Assembly (NCBI GenBank): GCA_019192545.1
Contig: JAHCMI010000011.1
Coordinates: 1-64,000 of the forward strand
Length of the DNA: 64,000 nt
Source of the DNA: Rivularia sp. MS3
GTDB lineage: Bacteria > Cyanobacteriota > Cyanobacteriia > Cyanobacteriales > Nostocaceae
Direction: 5' to 3'
The notes beneath the pieces are model-generated. The model was given only the letters and a program-made list of their open reading frames with translations, ran no database searches and was not told the origin of the DNA. The position numbers and the translations under genes were made by a program. How positions within the stretch are numbered: position 1 is the stretch's first letter; each line of letters opens with the position of its first letter. Positions 46,633 to 57,807 of this stretch are shown here, one piece after another.

Positions 46633-48053
46633 CTGGCAGCCTCTGCCTTATTTGAAGTTGGCAGGTTGGGACAGAAAAGTTCTGGCTTGCGTATTGAATC
46701 AATTCTGATTGCTAAAAACATTAACGTGCGGCTACAAGTTACTGCTGTAAACATACTAACTGCTACCCCTACAGCTAAAGTTACGGCAAAGCCTTTGACT
46801 AAGCCAAATCCCAACCAAAACAGCGCTGCACAGGCAATTAGCGTAGTGACATTACTATCTAAAATACTAGACCATGCTCGGTAAAAGCCAGATTCAACTG
46901 AACGATAAAGCGATTTGCCTGCTCGTAATTCTTCCCGAGTGCGCTCAAAAATAAGCACGTTAGCATCAACCGCCATACCAATACTAAGGATAAAACCGGC
47001 AATACCGGGTAAAGTTAAAGTTACGCCAAGTAGAGCAAAACAAGCCCAAGTCAGAAGGGCGTAAATTATCAAAGCAATATCAGCAATAATTCCTGGCAGT
47101 CTGTAATAAACTACCATAAATATTAATACTAAAATTAAACCACCAACACCAGCGTAAATACTGCGCTTAATGCTGTCTAATCCTAATGTGGCACCGACTG
47201 TACGATTTTCAACGATTTCTATTGGTACTGGTAGCGAACCACCCCGCAGTTGTACTGCTAAATCTTGAGCTTGTTGGGCTGTAAAGTTACCTTCAATAAC
47301 AGCATTACCACCAGTAATTCCCGTGCTTGCAAATTGCGGGCCGACTGAAGCAGCGCTAATTAATTCATTATCTAGAAAAATACCAATGCTACGTCCGGTG
47401 CCTGCAAGATTTTTAGTTAATTGGGCAAATAGTTGGGCACCTTCTTGATTAAATTCTAGTGCTGCACTCCAACCCCGCGCACCTTGCTGGGGGCTTAAAG
47501 GATTAGCATTATTTAAATATTTACCAGTTAGCGGCTTTTCTAAACTTTTAAATAATTCAGCGATCGCTTCTTGGTTAGTTTTCAGTTGTTGTTGAATTTT
47601 TTCAATTGCAGCTTCATCTCTTTCTTCGGCTGCAAGTAACTCTGAGAGTTGAGCTTTGAGTTGTTCGCGATTGGCTCTTAAAGCAAAAACCTGAGTTTCT
47701 GTTCCCGGTTTTTGAGTCATAAATTCTAATTGTGCCGTACCACCCAAAACTCGTTCGGCTTGGGCTGGATTATCAACACCAGGTAGCTGAACCAAAATTT
47801 TATCGCTGCCAGCGGTTTGAATTACAGGTTCTGAAACTCCAAGTCCATTAACTCGATTACCGAGAACCGTTTGTACTGCTTCCAATTCACGCTCGCCTAT
47901 CTGCTTAATTTCAGGAGTCGTCTTTACTTGAATAGTTAGTTGCGAACCTCCTTGCAAATCTAACCCCAAAGGCACTTTAATTGTTGCAATTACCGTGACT
48001 GCGGCAATTACCAAAACAAAAATCAAGGCTAAAAACAATCGCTGTTTTTGCAT
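46629..48053 (-). CDS. secD: Protein-export membrane protein SecD
   Basis: 474 aa, of the short cyanobacterial/Gram-positive size. N-terminal helix, then [19 protein letters not shown] and [20 protein letters not shown] of the P1 domain, [20 protein letters not shown], and the C-terminal five helices with [19 protein letters not shown] and [20 protein letters not shown] coiled insert ([20 protein letters not shown]) lies in the P1 head. Part of the pdhB-secD-secF gene order known from other cyanobacteria. Confidence 0.96.
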   Translation of the reverse strand: MQKQRLFLALIFVLVIAAVTVIATIKVPLGLDLQGGSQLTIQVKTTPEIKQIGERELEAVQTVLGNRVNGLGVSEPVIQTAGSDKILVQLPGVDNPAQAERVLGGTAQLEFMTQKPGTETQVFALRANREQLKAQLSELLAAEERDEAAIEKIQQQLKTNQEAIAELFKSLEKPLTGKYLNNANPLSPQQGARGWSAALEFNQEGAQLFAQLTKNLAGTGRSIGIFLDNELISAASVGPQFASTGITGGNAVIEGNFTAQQAQDLAVQLRGGSLPVPIEIVENRTVGATLGLDSIKRSIYAGVGGLILVLIFMVVYYRLPGIIADIALIIYALLTWACFALLGVTLTLPGIAGFILSIGMAVDANVLIFERTREELRAGKSLYRSVESGFYRAWSSILDSNVTTLIACAALFWLGFGLVKGFAVTLAVGVAVSMFTAVTCSRTLMFLAIRIDSIRKPELFCPNLPTSNKAEAAR

Positions 48054-48230
48054 ACCATCCCCAAAAAGCGCGACAAACGCTATAATAACGTTTCTTTATC
48101 TGATATGAGTGAAGAGTTATTATTTTTTGGGAATTGGTAATTGGTAATTGTTAATTGGGAACAGTTAGCGAGCAAGATGCTCGCATTAACTATTAACTCC
48201 TAATTCCTCACTCCTCACTCGTGTATCCCA

Positions 48231-48260
48231 ATCTAAAATCTAAAATCTAAAATCTAAAAT
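48231..48260. repeat. STRR (TCTAAAA) after pdhB
   Basis: Four copies of TCTAAAA immediately 3' of the pdhB stop, between pdhB and secD. Confidence 0.85.
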
Positions 48261-48263
48261 TGT

Positions 48264-49247
48264 TTAGACTCTTGCAGCAACCATTTTTTCTACTGCTTCA
48301 ACAATTTGTGCTGGTTGAACAATTGTCAGATTTTCCAGTTTACCGTTGTAAGGTGTGGGGATATCTTGAGAAGAAAGTCGTAATACCGGGGCATCCAATT
48401 CATCAAACAAACGTTCGTTGATAGAAGCAATAATTTCTGCTGCAACACCCCCGGTTCTCATACATTCTTCTACAATAATCACTCGGTGAGTTTTACGTAT
48501 AGATTCGCCAATGGTATCAAAATCTAAAGGCTTTAGAGAAATTAGATCGATAACTTCCGGGTCAAAACCAGATTTCTCCAAAGTTTTCACGGCTTGCATT
48601 ACATGATGGCGCATCCGGGAATAAGTTAGGATTGTGACATCTTTTCCACTTCGCACGACTTCTGCTTTATCTAATGGCAGTAAATATTCTTCTTCGGGCA
48701 AATCTTCTTTTAGGTTGTAAAGCAGCACGTGTTCAAAAAACAGTACGGGATTATCGTCACGAATAGCAGATTTTAATAAACCTTTAGCATTGTAAGGTGT
48801 GGAACAAGCAACAATCTTTAACCCTGGAACAGCTTGGAAGTAAGCTTCTAAACGCTGGGAATGTTCTGCCCCTAGCTGCCTTCCTACTCCACCAGGACCG
48901 CGAATTACCAAAGGTATTTTAAAGTTACCGCCGGAAGTGTAGCGTAACATTCCGGCATTATTAGATATTTGGTTGAAGGCTAACAGCAAAAAGCCCATGT
49001 TCATGCCTTCAATTATCGGTCTTAAGCCGGTCATTGCAGCACCTACTGCTAATCCAGTGAAGCTGTTTTCAGCAATGGGCGTATCTAATACTCTGAGTTC
49101 GCCGTATTTTTTGTATAAGTCTTTGGTAACTTTGTAGGAACCACCATAATGTCCTACATCTTCACCAAGTACCATCACGGTTTTATCTCGCGCCATTTCT
49201 TCATCGGTGGCTTCCCGTAAAGCATTAAAAAATAGTGTTTCTGCCAT
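48264..49247 (-). CDS. pdhB: Pyruvate dehydrogenase E1 component beta subunit
   Basis: 327 aa from the ATG at 49247 ([18 protein letters not shown]); an in-frame extension to 49319 is not typical. Thiamine-diphosphate enzyme, beta half of the alpha2-beta2 E1. Marks: [59 protein letters not shown] and [19 protein letters not shown]. Located upstream of secD-secF on the same strand but 210 bases away with an STRR between. The alpha subunit is not in the window. Confidence 0.96.
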   Translation of the reverse strand: MAETLFFNALREATDEEMARDKTVMVLGEDVGHYGGSYKVTKDLYKKYGELRVLDTPIAENSFTGLAVGAAMTGLRPIIEGMNMGFLLLAFNQISNNAGMLRYTSGGNFKIPLVIRGPGGVGRQLGAEHSQRLEAYFQAVPGLKIVACSTPYNAKGLLKSAIRDDNPVLFFEHVLLYNLKEDLPEEEYLLPLDKAEVVRSGKDVTILTYSRMRHHVMQAVKTLEKSGFDPEVIDLISLKPLDFDTIGESIRKTHRVIIVEECMRTGGVAAEIIASINERLFDELDAPVLRLSSQDIPTPYNGKLENLTIVQPAQIVEAVEKMVAARV

Positions 49248-49895
49248 TAGATCAAAAATTACAAATATTGTTGAATGAATCTTATCGTGTCTCCTAAAAA
49301 AATACGGTAAAAACTGCACGACTCGTGCAAAAATACCGAAAATTTTAGAAGTAAAGATGAATAAATCACTGCATCGTATTGAATTATATAGCTTTTACTC
49401 AATAGAAGATGACACTTTGAGTTAAAGCCCGAATTAGATTTACGTCTCGTACATTTAGCACATACCAGCTTTAAAGATTTTTTTCAACTCCAGATATTAT
49501 CACTTGTGTTTTAATATACAAAAAATGTAGTTGGTAAATACACAATTATTTGATAAATTCCCAAACTAACTGTTAATTAATTGAAGACTAATAGCGATAA
49601 AATCAAATTGCAATTTTTGCTGAAAATAATCTTGTTTATTAATAGTAACTACACAATTAAAAAAAACAAAAATTCCAGCGTTATAATTCCCAGATAGAGT
49701 TAAAACGCTGGAGTTAAATTGTAACTGCAATCAGAGTTACTTGACCGCTCAAAATACAGCGACATTAAACAGATATTACATTAAACGTACTTCAAAAAAG
49801 AGCTAGCAAGTAAGTTTCCGTATTATTTATTCTACAAAGAATTTTAGGAAAAATTGTCTTTGCATGAATATCGGTTTCTTCTGACTAATAATAAT
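49248..49895. other. Gap between XRE gene and pdhB
   Basis: 648 bases, holding the terminator of the XRE gene (49659-49712) and the pdhB promoter region. No other gene is supported. Confidence 0.5.
49659..49712 (-). terminator. Intrinsic terminator after the XRE gene
   Basis: Arms TCCAGCGTT (49674-49682) and AACGCTGGA (49704-49712). Read on the minus strand the stem is followed by ATTTTTGTTTTTTTT, a strong U-tract. It lies 184 bases after the regulator stop codon, giving a long 3' UTR. Confidence 0.75.
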
Positions 49896-50240
49896 TTAGT
49901 GCTTAAAAGAAACTGTTGAATCTTCAACAGAAGTTACTTGAGTTACGCTTTTTCCAGATTCGCTTGTCCCAGAAGCTGTAGGAAGCTGACTTACAGGAAA
50001 CCTTCTCGGTCTTCCTGGTTTGCGCTTATGCCTTTGATTAATCGATTTTTCGCTTGCTTGTGCTAACTCTTCTGGCGTACATTTAAACAGGCGCAATGCA
50101 TCCCAGTATTTTTTCGGTGTCATGGTTGGTTCGGTTCGCCCAGCTTCCCAGTTACGAACACTTGTTTCACTGATTGCAAGCCTGAAGGCAACCTCTGCAC
50201 GGCTGAGTCCCGCACGTTCTCTCAGGACTTGCATATCCAT
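49896..50240 (-). CDS. Small XRE-family regulator with AT-hook-like tail
   Basis: 114 aa. Helix-turn-helix at residues 4-60 (LRERAGLSRAEVAFRLAISE, TSVRNWEAGRTEPTMTPKKY), followed by HKRKPGRPRRF, which has the Gly-Arg-Pro core of an AT-hook and should grip the minor groove, then a Ser/Thr-rich disordered tail. Conserved in filamentous cyanobacteria as far as I recall; targets unknown. Single gene with a long upstream region (409 bases) and its own terminator. Confidence 0.88.
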   Translation of the reverse strand: MDMQVLRERAGLSRAEVAFRLAISETSVRNWEAGRTEPTMTPKKYWDALRLFKCTPEELAQASEKSINQRHKRKPGRPRRFPVSQLPTASGTSESGKSVTQVTSVEDSTVSFKH

Positions 50241-50649
50241 ATCTCAATGCTCCCTTTTTAAAACTCATTAATTCGATTTATTAAATCAATTGACGTAAAA
50301 ATGCCAACCGAAAATTATTTGTTAACAATATTATTGTATAGGACATTGTATACCCGTATAGCAATCTAACCATACTGCAATCTTCTACTTTCTTCTATCT
50401 GTTTATTTTGTAATCTCTATAAAAAGATAGATGTGCTAATTATGATTATGCTTTTTCAACTATTTACATTCAACTTTTACTCATCAATATGCAAACGATA
50501 ATAATTTTTAGTTATATAGTTAGTTTATTGATACTAATTTTTTAATTGAATTCTAAATTAATAATTATTGATATCTCGACGTTAAACTTTGCGTCGAGAT
50601 ATCATGGCTGGAGACAGCAATACAAATCAAAAAGAGTGTCTTTTCCGGC
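50241..50649. other. Gap between hemB and XRE gene
   Basis: 409 bases, AT-rich, with the hemB terminator hairpin at its right end (50570-50603). Nothing else supported. Confidence 0.5.
50570..50603 (-). terminator. Terminator of hemB
   Basis: Perfect 12-bp arms GATATCTCGACG/CGTCGAGATATC with a 10-base loop, 46 bases after the hemB stop. On the minus strand AATAATTATTAATTT follows; the U-tract is diluted by A. Confidence 0.65.
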
Positions 50650-51630
50650 TTATTTTAACCATCTTGCGGCATCTTTAGCATGGTAAGTCAAAATTAAATC
50701 GGCACCAGCACGTTTGAAGCTAGTTAAAGTTTCTAGTACAACTCGTTCTTCATCAATCCAACCATTAATGGCTGCGGCTTTAATCATTGAATACTCGCCG
50801 GAGACATTATAAGCCGCAACTGGAAGATTACAAGCTTGCTTGACTTGCCAAATCACGTCCATGTATGACAAAGCGGGCTTTACCATCAGCATATCAGCCC
50901 CTTCAGCAATATCTAATTCTATTTCTTTGATTGCTTCGCGGGAATTTCCTGGGTCCATTTGATAAGTTCGGCGATCGCCAAACTGTGGGGATGAATCAGC
51001 AGCATCGCGGAACGGCCCGTAATAGGAAGAAGCATATTTTGCAGCATAAGATAAAATCGGCGTATCTTGGAATCCTGCTTCATCCAAACCTTCTCGAATA
51101 GCTTGTACAAAACCGTCCATCATTCCGGAAGGAGCAATGATATCAGCCCCAGCTTTTGCTTGGGATGCTGCTGTTTTTTTCAGCAATTCTAAGGTAGGGT
51201 CATTCAAAACTCTACCGCTTAAATCACCGACTTCCAAATAACCGCAGTGACCGTGACTGGTATATTCGCACAAGCAAGTGTCAGCAATGATAATTAAATC
51301 CGGTACTGCTTCTTTAATGGCGGTAGCAGCTTTCTGAACGATGCCGCAATCATGCCAAGCTCCTGTAGCTTCTACGTCTTTATCTTCAGGAATACCAAAT
51401 AAAATAACTGCTGGAATTCCTAAATCGTAAACTTCTTTGGCTTCATCAACAATTTTGTCGCAAGAAAGTTGAAAAACTCCTGGCATCGATTTTACTTCTT
51501 TGGCTACACTTTCACCCGGTACTGCAAACAAAGGATAAATAAAATCGCTTGTATTCAATACGGTTTCACGTACCATCCGACGTAATTGAGCATGGCTACG
51601 CAGACGGCGAGGACGATGGGTAGGAAACAT
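50650..51630 (-). CDS. hemB: Delta-aminolevulinic acid dehydratase (porphobilinogen synthase)
   Basis: 326 aa. Condenses two 5-aminolevulinate molecules to porphobilinogen on the way to haem, chlorophyll and bilins. Marks: [27 protein letters not shown]-like start, metal-site region [15 protein letters not shown] with cysteines as in zinc-dependent enzymes, substrate lysines in [16 protein letters not shown] and [10 protein letters not shown]. Single gene. Confidence 0.97.
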   Translation of the reverse strand: MFPTHRPRRLRSHAQLRRMVRETVLNTSDFIYPLFAVPGESVAKEVKSMPGVFQLSCDKIVDEAKEVYDLGIPAVILFGIPEDKDVEATGAWHDCGIVQKAATAIKEAVPDLIIIADTCLCEYTSHGHCGYLEVGDLSGRVLNDPTLELLKKTAASQAKAGADIIAPSGMMDGFVQAIREGLDEAGFQDTPILSYAAKYASSYYGPFRDAADSSPQFGDRRTYQMDPGNSREAIKEIELDIAEGADMLMVKPALSYMDVIWQVKQACNLPVAAYNVSGEYSMIKAAAINGWIDEERVVLETLTSFKRAGADLILTYHAKDAARWLK

Positions 51631-52546
51631 AATTTTTTTAAACAGTAAGGAAAACTTTTACAGACAGAATCCAAAGCGTCACAACTGATAAACAAGATTG
51701 CACTTGAAAAGGACAAACTGCAAACAGCGCTTAACTGTCCTATGCCCTACTGTCTGAAAAGATGTGGGGCAATTTTGTATTGTACAGTTAGCTTTATATA
51801 TATCCTACAAAAGCTTGAAAAAACTATATTGAAAAAATTATTTAAACAACCGATTCAAATACCGATCCAAATAATGAATAAAAATATAGTTATCAAATAA
51901 TTTTTAATTGAGATTGACGGTTATTTTGTAAACAAGTTGTTATAAATTTTAATATTTTGGTCGCAGCTTAGCTAAATTATTCCTGGAAAAAATAGGCTTA
52001 AACATGTAGCTGTATGTTTAGTGCTTAGGCACTTGCAAATAAAAAAAAATTATCCCTTCGGGTTCAGCAGTCACACTCACAGAAATTGCTTCCGGCTTCC
52101 AGGTCGAGAAGTTGGGGGGGGAAGATACTCTTCCCCTAAACTGAGCCGTACCCTGCGGGTGTTTGCTCTTTGGGTGCGGTTAACGGGGGGAAACCCTTCG
52201 CTCTGCGCGCTGTTTAATCACCGTTGGTGTGGTCTTATCGGGGGATACCCCGGTATATCTCGGTTTTACCTAGAAGATTTGTAAAACGGTGGGACATTTT
52301 ATTTATTGGATCTCCCTTAAGCAAAATTTGATTGAAATCCCTTAAATTTTCATTATTTCCATCTCTTGGACTAAAAAAGAACACTTTCGGAAACTGGAAA
52401 AATGTTACGCGGGTGAATGCTGTAATGCAAGTCAAAAATAACTATGAAAGTGCGAGGAGTAATAACCAGTCGGATTTTATTTTTGACTTTTGCCTATTGT
52501 GAGTAACTAGATTTACGGATGTTTGCTGCTGATTGGACAATAAAGA
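51631..52546. other. Gap with GC-rich repeat island
   Basis: 916 bases between hemB and the DUF4870 gene. The left 390 bases are the AT-rich hemB promoter region; 52050-52265 is the GC-rich island listed separately; the rest has no recognised feature. Confidence 0.55.
52050..52265. repeat. GC-rich non-coding island with serial hairpins
   Basis: About 215 bases made of short self-complementary pieces: GGGGAAG-ATACT-CTTCCCC (52118-52136), ACCC-TGC-GGGT, and GGGG-ATA-CCCC near 52240. Composition differs sharply from the AT-rich flanks. Similar in style to the island at 24210-24420. A frame of 87 codons runs through it but has no protein character. Confidence 0.6.
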
Positions 52547-52888
52547 TTAAACAACTCTAAATATGAAGGGATAGCGAAAAGCTTTCTCCGACTCATTTAA
52601 AACACTGTACAGTGCCCAAATAGTGAGTCCCCAATGAACTACAAACCATAAAGCTAATAGAGGGGTAAGTAAACCAAAAGTCACCCAAACCAGTGCAGTG
52701 ATAATTAATCCACACAGCCAAACATTTAGATGAAAATTGAGAGCTTCTTTTGCATTTTCTTTGACAACTGGATCTTTAACGGTAAAAAGTATAACAATAG
52801 GAACGGCAATAGATATAAATGTGAAGTTAAAAAAAATCGCTCCATGACAAAGTGCTGATAAAAGCTTTCTACTGTCGGTGTCGTACAT
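52547..52888 (-). CDS. DUF4870 (Tic20-like) membrane protein
   Basis: 113 aa, four hydrophobic stretches: GAIFFNFTFISIAVPIVILF, then the conserved KDPVVKENAKEALNFHLNVW before the second, LIITALVWVTFGLLTPLLAL and WFVVHWGLTIWALYSVL. The K-x-A-LNFH motif is typical of DUF4870, a family distantly related to Tic20. The cellular role is unknown. Divergent from prfC. Confidence 0.85.
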   Translation of the reverse strand: MYDTDSRKLLSALCHGAIFFNFTFISIAVPIVILFTVKDPVVKENAKEALNFHLNVWLCGLIITALVWVTFGLLTPLLALWFVVHWGLTIWALYSVLNESEKAFRYPFIFRVV

Positions 52889-53024
52889 TTTCTCCTCCCC
52901 TGATGTTGAGCTTTTGAATTATATAACGAACCGATTACCTTGATAGTTGTCTTAATATGAAAAGACTTGTGCTTAACTCAGAAAAACTATTGTTTTAGTT
53001 AGAATACAATCAAACAAATACCTT

Positions 53025-54644
53025 ATGTCAACTGAACTTGAGAAAGAAATTTACGAAGAAGTTGAACGTCGTCGCAATTTTGCCATTATTTCTCACCCAG
53101 ATGCTGGTAAAACTACTTTGACTGAAAAGTTACTTTTGTACGGGGGTGCGATTCATGAAGCTGGTTCCGTCAAAGCTCGACGAGCGCAGCGTAAAGCTAC
53201 TTCTGACTGGATGGCGATGGAACAACAAAGGGGTATTTCGATTACCTCAACAGTGTTACAGTTCGAGTACAAAAAATGTCAAATAAATTTATTAGATACT
53301 CCCGGACACCAAGACTTTAGTGAAGATACATATCGAACTCTCAGCGCTGCCGATAATGCGGTGATGTTGATTGACGTAGCAAAAGGCTTAGAACCGCAAA
53401 CGCGAAAGTTATTTGAAGTTTGTAAAATGCGGGGTATTCCAATTTTTACTTTTGTAAATAAATTAGACCGTCCCGGCAGAGAAGCGCTAGAACTTTTAGA
53501 TGAAATTGAGCAAGAATTAGATTTACAGACTTATGCGGTGAATTGGCCTATCGGCATGGGCGACCGTTTTAAAGGTGTATTTGACCGCCAGGAACACAAA
53601 ATTCACTTGTTTGAAAGAAGTGCCCACGGTAGCAAAGAAGCGGCGAACACGATAGTTGATTTAGGTGATGCCAAAATTGAAGAACTTTTAGAACAAGACC
53701 TTTATCATCAACTTAAAGATGATTTGGAACTTTTAGATGGAGTCGGTCCCGAATTAGATATAGATTTGATTCATCAAGGCAAAATGACTCCGGTATTTTT
53801 TGGCTCGGCAATGACTAATTTTGGCGTAGAATTATTTTTGCAGAATTTTCTTCAATACGCTCTGAAGCCCGGTTCTCACTCTAGTAGCTTGGGCGAAATT
53901 CCCCCTACTTATCCAGATTTTTCCGGCTTTGTGTTCAAGCTACAGGCAAACATGGACCCCAAACACCGCGATCGCGTTGCTTTTATCCGCGTATGTACTG
54001 GTCGCTTTGAAAAAGATATGACGGTTAACCACGCCCGTACTGGAAAAAACGTGCGTTTATCGCGTCCGCAAAAACTGTTTGCTCAAGAGCGAGCATCCAT
54101 TGATGAAGCTTATCCGGGAGATGTTATCGGTTTAAATAATCCCGGTGTTTTTGCAATTGGCGATACAATTTACACTGGTAAAAAATTAGAATATGAAGGT
54201 ATTCCTTATTTTTCACCGGAGTTGTTTGCCATTTTGAGAAATCCCAATCCTTCTAAATTCAAGCAATTTCAGAAAGGCGTAACGGAATTGCGTGAAGAGG
54301 GAGCAGTGCAAATTATGTATTCGGTAGATGAATCCAAACGCGATCCGGTTTTAGCAGCAGTCGGTCAGCTACAGCTTGAAGTTGTACAATACCGTTTGGA
54401 AAATGAGTACGGTGTAGAAACTCGTTTAGAATATTTGCCTTATAGTGTTGCTCGTTGGGTTGAAGGTGGTTGGGAAGCTTTGGAAAAAGTAGGACGTTTA
54501 TTCAACACTACCACCATGAAAGATAGTATGGGACGACCGGTACTGTTGTTTCGTAATGAATGGAACACAAATCAATTAAAGCAAGACCATCCAGAGTTAA
54601 AATTAAATGCCATCGCTCCCGTATCCGGAAAAACTCCAACTTGA
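53025..54644 (+). CDS. prfC: Peptide chain release factor 3
   Basis: 539 aa. Translational GTPase that recycles RF1/RF2 after termination. G1 [21 protein letters not shown]2 region [13 protein letters not shown]3 [17 protein letters not shown]4 [13 protein letters not shown]; then domains II and III ([13 protein letters not shown]-like [24 protein letters not shown]). Length and motifs match E. coli RF3. Together with prmC it points to active tuning of translation termination. Confidence 0.96.
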   Translation: MSTELEKEIYEEVERRRNFAIISHPDAGKTTLTEKLLLYGGAIHEAGSVKARRAQRKATSDWMAMEQQRGISITSTVLQFEYKKCQINLLDTPGHQDFSEDTYRTLSAADNAVMLIDVAKGLEPQTRKLFEVCKMRGIPIFTFVNKLDRPGREALELLDEIEQELDLQTYAVNWPIGMGDRFKGVFDRQEHKIHLFERSAHGSKEAANTIVDLGDAKIEELLEQDLYHQLKDDLELLDGVGPELDIDLIHQGKMTPVFFGSAMTNFGVELFLQNFLQYALKPGSHSSSLGEIPPTYPDFSGFVFKLQANMDPKHRDRVAFIRVCTGRFEKDMTVNHARTGKNVRLSRPQKLFAQERASIDEAYPGDVIGLNNPGVFAIGDTIYTGKKLEYEGIPYFSPELFAILRNPNPSKFKQFQKGVTELREEGAVQIMYSVDESKRDPVLAAVGQLQLEVVQYRLENEYGVETRLEYLPYSVARWVEGGWEALEKVGRLFNTTTMKDSMGRPVLLFRNEWNTNQLKQDHPELKLNAIAPVSGKTPT

Positions 54645-54897
54645 AAATGCTGGTAAAAATATTCGGTAAGAATATCCACAAAGAATAGCTGTGGCGGGCT
54701 AATATATCCAGGGTTCTGCCTTGCAGGTAGAATCCTCATCAATCTTAGTTTTCTTGGAAATGTATTTGAGAAAGCACTCTATTTGATTTTCTGGCTCTTC
54801 CTAAGCCCGCTTGTTTGATAAGTCCTGATAATATCAGCCACATTTGCAGGACATAAATATGTAAGTATTTTTTAATACGTTTGGTGAAAGAGTATCT

Positions 54898-57171
54898 ATG
54901 TCTTCAGACTCCAAATCATCTTTGAAGGATGGCTTAGCTGCCTTAAAAAGAGAAGATTACCGCACGGCAAAAATCATCTTAGAAGATGTTGCAGCTAGGG
55001 ATGATGATACCAATAAAAGCTTGCAAGCCCAAGTTGGCTTGGTAGTTGCTTACTCGCGCAGTTCGGAAATTGAAATGGCGATCGCAGTATGTGAATCGCT
55101 TGTGGAAAGCAATAATTCTCAAGTTAAAGAGTGGGCAGAAAAATCTTTAAAACAATTAAGAAAAAAACATCCTCATAAAAATACAGAATTACGTTCTACG
55201 GGATTTGTTGCTTTTGAATCACCCGCAGAGCAAATAGAAGCAGCACCGGAAGAATCAGTTTCTTTATCTACTCCACCGCCTCCGCCACCTCCACCTCCGC
55301 CTCCCGGCTTGTTAAATTCGGAGGCAACAAATGCTTCATTCAAAAAAGTTCCCGAGCAGACGAAAAAAAAACATTCTGGTGAGGCAATAGTACTTGCAAA
55401 TCAAGCAAAAAGTAAAATTCCAGATATTCACTCTAATATTCATTGGCGGTTGGCAGGAAGAGCCAAGGTATGGCAACCTCTGCCCAAAGCAAAGTTGATT
55501 AAATCTATTCGCTTGCCATTGTTGGGAATTGCAACTTTAGTTGCTTTATTTTACGTAGTCAGGGCATTGCTGCAACTAGCGATGGATTCAATCAATAATA
55601 TTTTAGTTTGGCTGCCGTTTTTAGAACCAATACAGCTTTTATATAATGACCCTACTTTTTTGTTACTGGGTATATTTTTAGTACTATTAGTTGCTGCTCC
55701 GTGGTTACTTGACTGGCAGCTAAGTAAATTTTATAAACAAAAAACTTTAGATAGAGAAACTTTAAATAAATTTTCTCGTGAATCGGTGCGGGTTTTACTA
55801 CGCTACTGCCAACCGCGAGGGTGGAAGTTACCAAAATTAAGAGTTTTACCATTTGCAGCACCAATAGCATTTACCTTAGGTTATTTACCCCGCACGGCTT
55901 GCATTGTAGTTAGTCAAGGACTTTTAGAACAACTTGAAGATGATGAAATCGCGGCAGTAATTGCTTCTGAGTTGGGACAAATAGCTCGTTTTGATTCTGC
56001 TGCAATGTCTGTAATGCTATCGGTAACAATTCCGATATATCAACTATACGGACTGATTACCGAACAAAGCGATAACATATCTAATCGTATTGGGGGTACG
56101 GTTATAGGAATCATTGGTAATATCGTTTACGGAATTTGGTGTTTGCTGACGGGAACGGGTTTATGGTTATCCCGAAGAAGAATTTACTTGAGCGATAGAA
56201 TTGGTGCCGAAGTCACTGGAAACCCCAATGCTATGATTCGCGCTTTACTAAAAATTGCTATTGGTACGGCTTCGGATATAGCCAAGAAAAAACAAACACC
56301 GAGTGCATTAGAAAGTCTTAACCTATTAATACCTGTCGGACACGAACAAGCTTTATGGTTAGGTAGTATGGCTGCAAATACTACCTTTGAATCGTTATTG
56401 ATGTGGGATTATCTTAATCCTCATCGTCAATGGTTTGTAATTAACAATAGTCATCCCTTGATGGGAATGCGTTTACAAAAATTATGTAAACTAGCTCGTT
56501 ATTGGCATGTCGAACCCGAACTGTATCTGGAAAATCAGCAGTCTTTAAAGGTAAAACCTCAGCCATTCTTATTGCAAATTGCTCCTTTCTTGGGCATTTT
56601 GATTGGTGCAGCCTCAGCCTTACTTTTTTGGCTGGTTTGGCAAGGGTTATTTCTGCTGCATTTAATTAATCTCAAGTGGATATATGACAATTGGCAATTT
56701 GCTACCGGTTTTATGCTTATCGGCTTCAGCATCGGCAGTTTACTTAGAATAAATTATTTATTTGCAAATATCGATGCCAAGACTGTCAGTACTTCACAAG
56801 CATTACCAGAATTATTAACACATCCAGCTAACCTACCAATAAGCAGCATTCCTGTTAGATTGTCGGGAAAATTATTAGGTCGTCGTGGTAGCAGCAATTA
56901 CTTGGCACAAGACTTATTTATTCATGTAGATAATATTTTGCTGAAATTGCATCATGTTTCCTGGTTGGGACAATCTGTTAATGCCCAAGACTTTATCGGT
57001 AAAACAGTTTCCGTTACTGGTTGGTTGCGAAGAGGTGCAACACCTTGGTTGGATATTCAAACTTTAAAAACTCAAACTGGCAAAGTGGTCAGCAGTCCCC
57101 ATCCTATTTGGTCTACTATTTTGACAGTAGCTGCTTTTACTGGGGGAGCTTATATAATTCTAAGAGGATAA
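54898..57171 (+). CDS. M48-family membrane protein with degenerate zinc site
   Basis: 757 aa. N-terminal TPR-like helices (5-90), a linker with eleven consecutive Pro (126-136), two membrane segments (about 205-225 and 253-272), an M48/HtpX-like domain (about 285-540), then further membrane segments (about 560-620) and a C-terminal OB-like part (about 655-735). The HExxH zinc motif is replaced by SELGQ (357-361) and the downstream Glu ligand by Ile (RRRIYLSD, Ile429); the Asp of that motif and the SHPL motif (518-521) are kept. So the fold is probably intact but protease activity absent. Such pseudo-peptidases may act as membrane scaffolds. Single gene. Confidence 0.82.
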   Translation: MSSDSKSSLKDGLAALKREDYRTAKIILEDVAARDDDTNKSLQAQVGLVVAYSRSSEIEMAIAVCESLVESNNSQVKEWAEKSLKQLRKKHPHKNTELRSTGFVAFESPAEQIEAAPEESVSLSTPPPPPPPPPPPGLLNSEATNASFKKVPEQTKKKHSGEAIVLANQAKSKIPDIHSNIHWRLAGRAKVWQPLPKAKLIKSIRLPLLGIATLVALFYVVRALLQLAMDSINNILVWLPFLEPIQLLYNDPTFLLLGIFLVLLVAAPWLLDWQLSKFYKQKTLDRETLNKFSRESVRVLLRYCQPRGWKLPKLRVLPFAAPIAFTLGYLPRTACIVVSQGLLEQLEDDEIAAVIASELGQIARFDSAAMSVMLSVTIPIYQLYGLITEQSDNISNRIGGTVIGIIGNIVYGIWCLLTGTGLWLSRRRIYLSDRIGAEVTGNPNAMIRALLKIAIGTASDIAKKKQTPSALESLNLLIPVGHEQALWLGSMAANTTFESLLMWDYLNPHRQWFVINNSHPLMGMRLQKLCKLARYWHVEPELYLENQQSLKVKPQPFLLQIAPFLGILIGAASALLFWLVWQGLFLLHLINLKWIYDNWQFATGFMLIGFSIGSLLRINYLFANIDAKTVSTSQALPELLTHPANLPISSIPVRLSGKLLGRRGSSNYLAQDLFIHVDNILLKLHHVSWLGQSVNAQDFIGKTVSVTGWLRRGATPWLDIQTLKTQTGKVVSSPHPIWSTILTVAAFTGGAYIILRG

Positions 57172-57807
57172 TCATTACTGTTTTTTCATCTATTAAATTT
57201 GCCTGAATCCACAATCAAAAATATTATTGTTAATAAAAGTTGCGAAATATCAAATGAAGTGTTACATTTATTAACAATAATTAGTGCAACGTCAATAATG
57301 AAGCTTTATGCTTCGTTTATTAATAAGGCTTTTTGCGCTGTTATTTCCCCCCTTTCGTCCTTCCAACACAGCAGGAAATGAACCAGCCGTTGGCTGGTTT
57401 TTGTTTCTTGAAAGGGTTTACTTCACGAAAAAAATGTATTGTATGTTACTATGCATTAATAACTTGGCTAGAAATGTGTGTGCTGAACTAGCTGTGCAAA
57501 GAATAGCGTGATATTGTAGAAAATGGTGTTTAAATCTTCATAATACAAAAGAGCATTGAATCAGTTTTGTTTTGCACGAAGTATAATGCAGAATTTATAA
57601 TTTTTGGGATTAAGTTTTTGCGCGTTCAAGCGCATAATTTCGCATAAAAAAATCAGCTTGGGAAAAACTGTATTGTAAAGATTGACAGTTTGCAGTAAAA
57701 AGATGGTTCGCAGCAATGTTACTAAGTAACATATGTCTGTCGTCTTTAAGGCCAAGTTTTTGTTTTAAACCCGTCCCTAAACATCTAACCATATTGGAGG
57801 TTCTTTC
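57172..57807. other. Gap with strong terminator, possible small transcript
   Basis: 636 bases. GAAGC-TTTAT-GCTTC hairpin near 57300-57315 and a strong terminator at 57381-57402, 210 bases after the preceding gene. The distance leaves room for a small RNA ending there. The right part is the rbp leader, ending in GGAGG (57796-57800). Confidence 0.5.
57381..57402 (+). terminator. Strong intrinsic terminator
   Basis: AACCAGCC-GTT-GGCTGGTT followed by TTT and GTTT. A compact GC-rich stem with a 3-base loop. Confidence 0.85.

Noticed and set aside
52021-52284. Open frame of 87 codons in the GC-rich island
   Set aside because: It crosses several hairpins, the composition is repeat-like, it lacks a ribosome site and its product has no protein-like pattern.
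57330-57402. Yfr1 small RNA
   Set aside because: The conserved ACTCCTCACAC core is missing; only CTTCCAACAC is seen before the terminator.
57199-57792. Several frames of 60-67 codons upstream of the RRM gene
   Set aside because: They cross the terminator and hairpins, overlap each other on both strands and show no domain.
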